From Porticoccus sp041581635 (GTDB lineage Bacteria; Pseudomonadota; Gammaproteobacteria; Pseudomonadales; Porticoccaceae): a stretch of DNA of 44,121 nt. Shown in pieces: positions 28,801 to 37,400 of this stretch (positions are counted from its first letter, which is position 1; each line of letters starts with the position of its first letter). A program made the position numbers and the translations under genes. The notes below the pieces were generated by a model. It ran no database searches. It was given only the letters and a program-made list of their open reading frames with translations, and was not told the origin of the DNA. The stretch is taken from NCBI GenBank assembly GCA_041581635.1, contig JBFICW010000024.1:1-44121 (forward strand), read 5' to 3'.

Positions 28801-30801
28801 ACTAATTTTTTCAGGAAGTTGTATTCCGTAATCTGTTCTTAATTCCGGAGCCACTCCAGTAGCTGAAGGGACATAGTTTTCTAATAAAATAAAATTATTT
28901 GTCGAATCCGCCGCTATAATTTGTAACGTTTCAGCATAGGGATCATGTATATAAATATTTCCTTTTTCGTCCAGATACATCGCTTCTTCATCACTAAAAG
29001 TGGGAAGTGCACCCAACCTCGGTATTGGATCAATCGCCAATGTTCCCAATTCATCGCCATTGAGTAGAATGCGGTCACCTCCAACATCGCCACCTTTAAT
29101 AATGTCGAACCCATCACCACTATTAAAAATAAAGGTGTCTTTTCCCGCACCGCCAATTAGGGAATCTGAACCCGTTCCACCCGTGATGGTGTCATCACCC
29201 GAACCGCCCTCGATATAGTCATTGCCGGCCTGGCCGTTAAGGGTGTCGTTGCCGCCCTGGCCATAGAGATGGTCGTCTTTATTGCCCCCAGTAATTGCCG
29301 TGCCCGAACTACCGTCAAAGATATATTGGGTAAGGTTTTCTTGCGTCAACCCACCGATTCCAAAAGCGTCTGCGGTATAAAAAGTTGTGCCCGACTCAAC
29401 ATCTACAAAAAGCTCCGCTTCGCCAGAAGCAACCGTAGAATTTCTTAAATTTCGATCCAGAAGTTTCGTTAGGAAGTAGGCTCTGTCCTTAAAGTATTGA
29501 TCCGTGTACTGCCTGTCACCATTGCCATCGTATAGATCGTAGACCACATCATCGGCAACTGTTCCTGTAAGATCACCAGTAATAACAAAAGGCATAATAT
29601 TAATAAGAGCGTAGCGGTAGCCTCGGCCAGCCTGGGTGTTTTCAGCTGCCAACGATGCGATATTTGATGGAACAGCAGAGATAGAGGCATCGCCAGAAAG
29701 CAATTGGTAAAATGCATTTCCCTTTATCTCATATATTGCCGAGTACAATGCTTCCCGCTCGGCCTGACCATTACCTGTAGGCAACGGTGTGCTGCTGATG
29801 CCAAACAGTTTGCTTAGTGAATCTACGATACTTTCTAGGGTTTGATATATTTGATGATCAGCAGATTGGAAAATATGATCGTACTCAGACTCAGTTAGAT
29901 TTGGATCCAACTGAGCTAACAAATCGTAAACCGCCAATGAATCCGTTAGGATCATTTGGCTATGGTTATATGCGGGTGCACTATCTGGCTCAGAGGGGTC
30001 TAGCTGATTTTCGATAGAAATCTCAATAGTGGAGCCTGGCACTGTATGTAAACCAGCAATAGGCGTATATGGATCATCACCTGTGTTAGCTTCATCTGCT
30101 ATGACATTAATCACATCTGTTTCATTCGGTACATGTCCGCCCAATGCTTCAAAAAAATTTTGATTCCTAAAGCTGTCAATAAAGCCTGGCGCATTAAATG
30201 TTATTGTTTGATCTACATTACCTCCAAATAAGGCATTAAATGCCATAGCCAAATGACCACCCAAAGAATGGCCGGTTACATCAAGAGAAGCCATATCAGC
30301 CTCTGAGGCCAGTTCACCTGTAGCAAATACTTCCTCTTCCGGTACCAAATAGAACGCTTCAGACAACCATATTCCTCCTTCAGGAGGATCACCAACAACA
30401 GAAACCACCTCAAATTGATTAACCAGCGTACCAGCAGGACTTGATATTCTTTGCCACCAGTTATACATATCGACAATTTGATTGTAGGCTGCACCAAACG
30501 GAAGAATTTGACCAAGGTCAGCTTCAGATAAATCAATACCTAAGCCCTCTGTTCCTCTAAAAGCAATGGTCAACTCGCCGTTAACATCTTTAAAAACAGT
30601 TGCTGAAAAACCGGAATCTGTATTGGGTATATGGGCTACAATATAGGGGTAACGAGCTGCAAATTCCTCAGCTTGTGTTTGGGTCATTCCTGCTTCTTTC
30701 AAAGCAGCAATATTAAAGTCGCTACCCGTAGCCTCATTTTCATCAAGAAATGCGTATGCAGCTAATGCCAGCTCTGAATTATCAAAAATGTCATTTATCA
30801 T
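22885..30801 (-). CDS. Giant RTX protein with N-terminal lipase-like domain (copy 1)
   Basis: A predicted type I-secreted calcium-binding protein of 2638 residues. The N-terminal part (about 1-300) is an alpha/beta-hydrolase like class 3 lipases: FRGTEG near 81, nucleophile elbow TGHSLGG with Ser179, NAPGF near 203 and a candidate catalytic His280 (NHSQM). A helical segment (LTESEYDHIFQS) follows. RTX nonapeptides (GGxGxDxLx) begin near 510 and alternate with beta domains of the haemolysin-related type. Three cadherin-like repeats lie at about 2167-2460, and a last RTX block and a C-terminal secretion region close the protein. ATG at 30801 is preferred to an in-frame GTG at 30813 that overlaps the upstream stop. 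Substrate and target are unknown. Confidence 0.88.
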   Translation of the reverse strand: MINDIFDNSELALAAYAFLDENEATGSDFNIAALKEAGMTQTQAEEFAARYPYIVAHIPNTDSGFSATVFKDVNGELTIAFRGTEGLGIDLSEADLGQILPFGAAYNQIVDMYNWWQRISSPAGTLVNQFEVVSVVGDPPEGGIWLSEAFYLVPEEEVFATGELASEADMASLDVTGHSLGGHLAMAFNALFGGNVDQTITFNAPGFIDSFRNQNFFEALGGHVPNETDVINVIADEANTGDDPYTPIAGLHTVPGSTIEISIENQLDPSEPDSAPAYNHSQMILTDSLAVYDLLAQLDPNLTESEYDHIFQSADHQIYQTLESIVDSLSKLFGISSTPLPTGNGQAEREALYSAIYEIKGNAFYQLLSGDASISAVPSNIASLAAENTQAGRGYRYALINIMPFVITGDLTGTVADDVVYDLYDGNGDRQYTDQYFKDRAYFLTKLLDRNLRNSTVASGEAELFVDVESGTTFYTADAFGIGGLTQENLTQYIFDGSSGTAITGGNKDDHLYGQGGNDTLNGQAGNDYIEGGSGDDTITGGTGSDSLIGGAGKDTFIFNSGDGFDIIKGGDVGGDRILLNGDELGTLAIDPIPRLGALPTFSDEEAMYLDEKGNIYIHDPYAETLQIIAADSTNNFILLENYVPSATGVAPELRTDYGIQLPEKISIESIPVGGFTDASTEGESSAFYPVFYYESDSSSPTHDFVYVSDFSNGNPAEWTSFGLISTFGGDDFIAVSANPDESNYAATELVGGRGSDTIYGAAGNDALFATEVDVPEGEALDDPDEKNALFGGAGFDILIGASYNDLLVAGDDEDWVFAGTGNDTIYGGRGSDYILADSFMSENTEGVLFHPSYVAQKYNYGRPDFSVNGNLLITDNDVIDGGYDADYIEGGRGNDIIIGGHGYDVLSGDRMNTPEFWKTYFNEEVRFPTQNFNWWSSAYIELDATLHGDDVIDGGDDGLGYIFGNGGSDIITGAGYIQGDDYFISGEFHGDDLIYLIDRSFVEGNGGSDTIYGSSESDHIWGDQPDDAEDSRLDGAWNNNMAWNVHTALESQFHGNDIIYGGDGRDFIYGGGGADKLYGEEDSDSIYGGAGDDWLDGGSGEYDKVYGEAGDDTLVVNGGNDQLYGGSDNDTYLVSGGDIIGTTHIADNQGLNSLVFASVLKFSDIDISGTSDISIKFPAGSSVSTIKMTLEDFGAIDQISIGTGESKSRYEFLSLNGDGVGSGILSGDVNANTIYGMDSHDVIYGREGDDQLFGGLGSDGLVGGVGNDVLDGGAGGDDLLGGEGSDYLKGGFDLDTLVGGLGADTYYLGYWEATTLSSSSSSEAIWEVDNILDNSIDNIRFENGLVFSDVVFDFDDSYTGDLRIGLTGSDDSWLIYRDEYINSTFYVLDDGVRYSEFPIEQFQFYDDFGNVSAIYSYQELKSIIHNGTSNADTITGTPDDDVIQGNGGDDVISLGEGGDTVRGGAGNDIISDNSFSGINTILFGLGDGHDQIKYVTGSLASSSRIVFDAGIAASDVSIRRVKDEDNNTKILVDVAGQDSILIDDDFYKTTDAIASVEFFDGTVWDAAAVQIMLETPTDQGEVLYGTSGVDTLTPGKGDDYLVLPDSGGSDVIHFNIGDGRDVIDLGSSGTNTEYPGKILIFGPNIMSSDLVFRWHAASNGKNKYEITIQGTDDSILVVHGFSDDDPIKEIRFDSDPTVYDVTAIFDLLLLPSDGNDFIEGSVSPDSITGGAGEDRLRGDWGADTYVFNLGDGHDRIVDNKYIGNSPEKNLIVMGEGILPSDVQVNFYTSNIGLFDNGDYDVSALLLSIRGADDYLRVSEFFDHYFYTGSFDPVKVNVGQISFSDGTVWTPDYIFSLMTLATDADDLLLGSSTDDTLDGLLGNDVVYGGAGQDSLSGGGGDDTLNGGDDNDTLDGGSGNDTYLFSAGHGQDVINSQDKTSGRFDVISFDDTVKPEDIFLRRSGNSLYVDLPETGDSIRVVDHFVTKGKNSGYHIDGIQFSDNTFFSQDDINALLNEFASGNTLSGTSGADQLLGYGADNVITGDSGDDYLRGGAGNDTLTGGTGADTLSGGYGDDVYLYSLGDGHDVISNDDSESTNTDVIRFSAGIDPVQVSLGRLNDDLVITISPDDSISVSNFFADGYNLINHHPYMVDRIEFADGSFWDVDDMTSLSPNQAPIVSDNYFTTDEDVAITIRLIELLKNDRDFDQDTLALESVSYSGAGSIEVVGKDILFTPAANSSSLESFDYTVSDGKASSTATAFIDVLPINDAPVLQDDSLGTSQNTAVDVLVSTLLSNDSDLEGDALEFVGVGSSAYGSAIYDSVSETITFTPVVDFIGDANFTYQVTDGQDISTATVTVAVGQANTPPSVNDDAMVATENQAMVIPATDLLANDLDADGDVLSITGVSNGVNGTVSWDQENATVTFTPSSDFVGPASFSYSVSDGLAATTGNVSIDVAIDTSITGTVVGSPNAETLVGGRKADRLFGLGGDDTLIGAEGDDLLNGGEGGDILVGDKGDDTYIFAAGYGQDTVDNSTSNNRDTDILKFTGDITSDLLLFSQSGNDLLIGVSGTADSVTVQNWYTDEVSQVEEIHTEDAVIYAGDVDALVSAMASFSMPEGADLSVINTVEEENPQLLVASY
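22964..23169. repeat. Copy 1 of a 206-bp near-identical segment
   Basis: This segment encodes the C-terminal secretion region of RTX copy 1 and aligns without gaps to 31535-31740 in RTX copy 2, at roughly 90% identity by eye. Surrounding sequence is much less alike. Confidence 0.9.
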
Positions 30802-30809
30802 AATTAATC

Positions 30810-31319
30810 TCACTCCATTTCAATTAAAAATATTTCTTTGGCTGCACTTCTTTTAAAACCGGCTATATTTCTACAACTAAAACTTGATGGATGAGATATC
30901 CCTGTAGGAAAGTCACCCCCTCTCCTTGAATAAGTTACCCATTTACCTAGCTGCTTCTCATCCAACTTCCTATATGTCACATATTCTGATCTAACAACCT
31001 GAGGGTTAGATTTGTTTATTATTGTGTCCTTATTTTTCCAATAAAATTCATGGTATGGCTTTGTAGTTCTTTCGGATAAAATCCGTATCATTCCTTTATA
31101 TCCATCATTTTTTAAATATTGCTGCTTTGTAATAAAAACAGTTTCAAAAACTGTCACCCCGCCATCTTTCTCACACAATTCTTTTACCCGATAATCCCAA
31201 TAAGCCTTATTCAATTCTGTGTAGGAAAAGGCCAATATCAACAAACCAATCAGCACAAGAGGAATTGAAATCAGCACTTTTATAACCCCAAAGCCTTGCT
31301 GAAATTTATACATATTCAT
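30810..31319 (-). CDS. Small single-pass membrane protein paired with RTX copy 1
   Basis: A 169-residue protein of unknown function. The N-terminus QQGFGVIKVLISIP followed by a hydrophobic stretch (about 10-32) resembles a type IV prepilin leader, but the +5 glutamate of pilins is lysine. The rest (33-169) should face the periplasm. It has only two cysteines (49 and 149), which could form a disulfide. Conserved blocks shared with the paralog at 40158-40667 are YTELNKAYWDYRVKELCEKD and a C-terminal RRGGDFPTGISHP; residues 62-110 differ. The TGA (30812-30810) lies 8 nt before the RTX ATG, so the pair is coupled. A 23-codon leader ORF overlaps its start. I recall similar CxKDGG...GGGDxP motifs in other uncharacterised proteins but cannot verify this. 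Confidence 0.85.
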   Translation of the reverse strand: MNMYKFQQGFGVIKVLISIPLVLIGLLILAFSYTELNKAYWDYRVKELCEKDGGVTVFETVFITKQQYLKNDGYKGMIRILSERTTKPYHEFYWKNKDTIINKSNPQVVRSEYVTYRKLDEKQLGKWVTYSRRGGDFPTGISHPSSFSCRNIAGFKRSAAKEIFLIEME

Positions 31320-31387
31320 ATGGATTTATTCCCACCAGAAAAACAGCGAGATACAAAAAGAAATTTCGACGGAATAATTAGTGGCAT
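31316..31387 (-). CDS. Possible 23-residue leader peptide
   Basis: A short ORF starts at ATG 31387 with an excellent GGGAGG box 5 nt upstream, encodes MPLIIPSKFLFVSRC... and ends in a TGA that overlaps the next ATG (ATGA). The following membrane-protein gene has only a moderate box of its own (GGTGGG, 11 nt away), so coupling from this leader is plausible. There is no homology evidence that the peptide itself matters. Confidence 0.4.
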   Translation of the reverse strand: MPLIIPSKFLFVSRCFSGGNKSI

Positions 31388-31434
31388 ATGTACCTCCCTG
31401 TACTGCTTTGGTTATTAGTTGAAAATTTAAAAAA

Positions 31435-34400
31435 CTAAGCCGCCGCTCTTTGGCTTCCCTCAACTAAGACTTCAAATGCTTGCTCATCCTGCACTGATTG
31501 AACACCACTTAAATCACCAGCCCCTGTGGGCACTGAAAATGACGCCATCGCCGACACCAACGCATCAACATCACTGGCATAGAGAATGGCATCTTCAGTA
31601 TGGATTTCTTCTACCTGTGACACTTCATCGGTATACCAGTTTTGCACCGTAACCGAGTCAGTGGTACCCGATACACCAATCAGCAAATCATTACCCGACT
31701 GGGAAAACAGCAGCAGGTCTGAAGTGATATCACCGGCGAATCTTAGCAAATCAGTATCCGTGTTCTTTGAACTGGCGTTGATAATCGTGTCACTACCACC
31801 ACCCAGGGAGAAGACGTAGGTATCATTGCCAACACCACCTGCAAGCAGGTCATTTCCTGTCCCCCCATTAAGCAGGTCATCGCCTCTGCCCGCCTCCAAA
31901 GTATCATCACCGGCCAATCCAAATAGTCTGTCGCTATTACTACTTCCAGTAATGGTCTCACCGATTGCCGTTCCTATTTCTGTGCGGGCAATCGATGAAT
32001 CGATACCCACATCTACGGTGACTATTTCACTAACTGTCTGCGCTCCATCTGTAATGGAATAACTGAACTGTGCCGCTCCCAAATAATCCAGGGATGGTGT
32101 GAAGGTAATACTTCCAGTTCCCTGATCCCACAACACCGAGCCATTTACTGCACCCCACACATTGGAGACTGACAATCCCTCACCATCTGGGTCCGAATCA
32201 TTGGATAACAGGTCTGCCTCAGTGACTATCACAGGCTGGTTATCAACCGTTGCCACATTATCAGGAAGTGTAACAGGGTCTGAATTTGCCGGTTGAACAT
32301 TCACCACCACTGAGGCCACCACCGTATCTACCCCATCGGCTACCTGATAATCAAAGCCAGCGTTTCCCTCAAAACCACTACCAGGTATAAAAGTGACCAT
32401 ACCTGAGACATCATCGTAAGATACTGATCCGTTATAACCTCCGAAAGCCGACACAAACTGTAGCGTATCGCCATCCACATCCACATCATTGGCCAACAAT
32501 ACCGAGACAGGAACGATGATGGATTGATCAATTTCAGTGGCCAGAATATCATTCATCAATTCAGGAGCGTCATTTACCGGGTTGACATCCACTGTGACCG
32601 TACCAAACGAAGACTCTTTGCCATCAAACAGTTCGTATTCAAATGATGCGCTACCGTTAAAATCGGCATTAGGGGTAAAGGTAAAACTTTCAGCCACATA
32701 ATCAGCGACCACTGTTCCATTCAGCACATTGGTGAACCCAATGATGCTCAAAGTATCGCCATCGGGGTCACTGTCATTGGCCAAAAGACTGGCAAAGGAA
32801 ATATCTACAGAACTATCTTCGCTAGTTACCGTATTATCAGCAGTCGCCACAGGCAGTTCATTGGGTGTTGTCATCAGGTCAATATCTGATGGCGTCCAAA
32901 CCGTGCCATCAGAAAACCGGATCTCGTCAACTGTGTATGCCGTATCAAAAAATGATTGCAGCAGAATATTCTCGCCAGAGAAAAGCTGAATTTGAAGATC
33001 ATCCTGAATGCGTTGCACGGAAGTGGTAGCTGCAGACACGGAAGCATCAAAGACCAATGAATCAGTGGTTGTATCATCGGCATCATCATTACTGATCGTG
33101 TCATTACCATCACCAGGGGCGTACTGGTACTGGTCACTGCCTTTACCACCTGATAAAAAGTCGTCTCCAGCACCACCGATCAATGTATCATCACCAGCAC
33201 CGCCATACAGCGTGTCTGAACCGTCCATACCCTGTAGAGTGTCAGCGCCACCGTAACCCTCAAGAAGGTCATCTCCCGTTCCACCCACCAAGGTATAATT
33301 ACCCGACAAGTCCTGATCTATCAGGGTATCTATATAATCCTTATCCCAGCTAGTACCATCGGAAAATTGGACCTCATTCATAACCCAATCATTAGCATTT
33401 TTACCCTTGCTGACAAAATGATTGGTCATGGTTATTTGGTCTGATTCATTTAACTTCAGGACCAGGTTATCTCCTGAACGAATGACCTGAACATCACTGT
33501 CGCGAACACTATTGTCAAATGAAACCACATCGTATCGGCCAGAACTTTCGTCAAAGTTATTCACCGTGTCTGAGCCCGCACCATAACCAAATACATAGGT
33601 ATCGCTGCCATTGCCACCGGTTAAGGTGTCTGATCCAGACCCACCATCTAGCAGGTCATCACCATCACCCCCATAAAGTTTGTCATTACTATTCCCACCT
33701 GTTAATTGATCGTTGCCAGCCTCGCCATAAAGTGAATCACCACCGTCATCACCACTTAAAATATCATTGCCATCGCCGCCATACAGCTTGTCATTGCCGT
33801 CGCCACCAAATAAGGAATCACCCCCAGCATCGCCATATAAGGTATCCCAACCACTGGCGCCAGTGATCGAATCATTGCCACCCAATGCATGAATTTCAAC
33901 ACCATAACCATTGTCCGCAACAGCAATGACATCGTCACCTTCCGAAACCATGTCTGCATAGGTTTGGTTGTTAAATTTTGTCATGACATCAGCGTGGGTA
34001 TAACTTGACCCGCCGGTAGACCCAAGATAGATACGTTTGAATTGATTATCACCATCAATGAAATAATCGATGATCGTCGCCGAATCGTTTTTGGCGCCCG
34101 AAACATTATCGGCAAAACTGATGACCAAATCATCGCCAGACTGGTCAAGCACAATATCGTTCCAGTCAAAACCCGCACCTTCGATTATCAGATAATCATA
34201 GGGCAGCCTGTTGCCCTGCGAATCATATTGAAATAGTGAGGTGGAGCCGGAATTAATTATGTCGTGGCCGCCTCCAATGCCCCAATAGTAGTAGTCTGTA
34301 TGGTTACCTCCAGCGAGTTGGTCGTCCCCGGCATCACCGTATAAATGATCAGTATCACTTCCGCCATTAAGATCATCGTTACCCGAACCGCCGTGCAAAA

Positions 34401-37400
34401 TATCATTACCACTACCGCCATCGACGTAATCATTCCCTGCCAGCAAATCCACCACATCATCACCGGAGGTTAAATATAAGTAGTCATTATTCTCAGAGGG
34501 GCTTGATAAAAGATTGACAATATAATCGCTGGACCAGACCGTCGCGGCTGCATCAGAAAATTCGATTTGGCTGATATATGTTTTTGGATCATTATGCCCG
34601 TAGTAGAAACGATCTACCGTCAGGGTTTCATTGGTATCCAGTATCTCAATGATTAAATCATTCTGATAACGTGTGAGCTGGACATCATTTGGCCCTATAC
34701 CACCAATCAACCTAATCACATCAAAATCAGAAAATGAGGCATCTCGAATAATGTCGTGATCATAACCACGCCCAAATTCGTAAATAGTATCAAGACCGCC
34801 AATCAGAAGGTCATTACCAGCCAGCCCATTCAACACACTAGAAACTCCAGCCAATAACACATCATCCCCTGCCGTGGGTGTATTCAGCAGTGTTGAAATT
34901 TCAGAACCAGAAATCAGTGTTCCATCACTAAACTGCACCCCTTGAAAAGAGTTCAGGTTTGAGAAATCCACAATCTGGATAGAATCGGATCCGCTATAGG
35001 TAATGGTCAGAGATTTATAATATTGTGTTGAGTAACTATCGTTCGTACGTTGAAAGCTCACATCACCCACAGCAACAGAGCCATCAAAATAAATCAGGTC
35101 ATTTGAAGATGAGGTATCAGCAAAGATGATATCTGCGCCATCACCCAGGGAATAACGATAAATATTATCACCCGCTCCCCCTCGCAACCGGTCGTTACCT
35201 CTGTCACCAGTAATATCATCGTTGCCATACCCGGCTTCTATATAGTCATCCCCCAAACCACTATTGATAACATCGTCCCCATTATTCGACCTGATATCAT
35301 CATCACCATCACTCCCAGCAATCTGATCATGATCTTTGGAACCATAGGTAACACCAAATTCTGAAGGGTTTTGATAGGCCTGGGACATAATGGTTTGTGC
35401 ATCCCAGTGAGCCGCCTCATTGCCATCGGCATCAAAGAACACAAACTCCGAAAGCCTGAAAGAATAGTAACTCTCAACAACCAATTGGTGTTGAATGGCA
35501 TCCTCGCCCGTCAGCCATACCAGCAGGTCACCATCATTATCAAATTGAACAGTCACTTCACTCTCAGAAATCCCGTTTCCAAACTGAATAATATTCTGAT
35601 CGGAATCCTGCTCCTGAATTGTGTCCCGCCCCCCCTGGCGACCGCGAATGTAAATATCATCACCACTGCCACCGATTAGCGTGTCATCACCTGAGCCACC
35701 ATCCAAAATATCCGCGTCATCGCCTCCATAAAGGGTGTCATTTCCTGAACCACCTGATAAATAGTCGTCGCCATGCCAGCCATACAACAGATCATTCCCA
35801 TCTTCACCCCAGATCGTGTCATCACCACTCAGACCATTGATATTGTCATTGCCTAAACCGCCAAATAGCTCATCATTCCAGGTAAAACCTTTTAACGTGT
35901 CATCACCATCAGTACCCTGGCTGGCATGGGACAGAATGTCACTGAGTCCCCAGGTCGACAGTACAAGACCATTGGCATCAACAAACTCTATGGCTTCCAA
36001 TACGGGGTTGGCCGCAGGGGCAGCCGAAACCAGGGGGAAATAATTACTGACAATAAACCGATCCGAAGAATCCAGCTTGCTTTCCAAAATCAGATCGCCA
36101 TCGCTGTTGGTTTTTACCACCAAATCCGAATCTGTCAAATCAGGTCCAATGACCAACTTGTCTACGTCCGCAGTACTTGCTGATACTGCCTCCCACATAT
36201 CAACACCATCTCCCGCATTGAAATAAAGGGTGTCATTGCCACTGCCACCATACAACGTATCATCACCCTTTCCGCCCGTCAGTTCATTGTTACCTGAACC
36301 GGCGTAAAGCTGGTCATTGCCATCCCCCCCGAAAATTTGGTCGTCACCGTCCCCACCATCCAATACATCATTAGCCGAACTGCCAACAATCACATCATTG
36401 CCGCCCCGGCCATCTAAAGTGACCGCGAAAGCGCCACCTTTCAAATTATCATCGCCAGAGGTACCGAGAAAATTTCCCCCATAGGTTGATGCAAAAAAGC
36501 TGACAAAGTCACTCATCTGGTAGGTTTGCCCACCCACAGCAATGGCCGTTGCCTGTTCAAAGGTGTCATTGAGCAAAAAGGCACCGCCATCCCATACCTT
36601 GGTATCAACCGGCTCACCATTAACATCGATGGTTTCAATATGGTAGCTGGTGTAAATACCTGTTCGATTGGAAACAGACTGATCAAGATAAACTTCGGAA
36701 AATGAAGAATTATTTGACAAGGTAAGGCTATTATTGCCCTCGGTATCCACTATGGTATCCACCTGGGCGTCGCCAGAGATAATATAGGTATCATCGCCTG
36801 CGTCTCCGGCCAGGTAGTCCGTTCCTGCCCCGCCATCCAACACATCATTGCCGCTGCCCCCATGCAAAATATCATCACCCGCACCGCCCTGAAGGCTGTC
36901 ATTCCCCTCATCACCCGTTAAAAAATCATTTCCTTCTCCACCCAGCAGACGGTCGTCACCTTTTTCCCCAAATAACTGGTCATCCTCAGTACCGCCATCC
37001 AGCAAATCGTTTCCGGCACCACCGACCAGCTGATCCAGCCCCGCACCACCATAGAGCTGATCATCGCCGTTATATATGTCACCAATTGGGGTTAACCCGA
37101 TACCCGCAACATCATCCCCCCATAACTGGTCATCACCGGCATCGCCGTACAACAGATCACTACCACCATTTCCCGCCAGTTGATCGTTGCCATCGCCACC
37201 ATAAAGGGTGTCATCACCGTGGTCCTGACCACCCAGCCACTTGTCATCCCCCCACAAATTATCGTCACCGGTCCCACCGTTAATAAAGTCATTACCACCA
37301 TTCCCCAGAATGGTGTCAATACCTGCATCCCCATACAAAACATCGTTACCATGTAAACCAATGGGAAGATCCCGATACCCCAAACCGATGGATTCATAGG

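Noticed and set aside
33519..33866. His-rich 115-codon plus-strand ORF inside RTX copy 2
   Set aside because: The His/Arg richness is the reverse reading of Gly-Asp RTX codons; there is no start context or homology.
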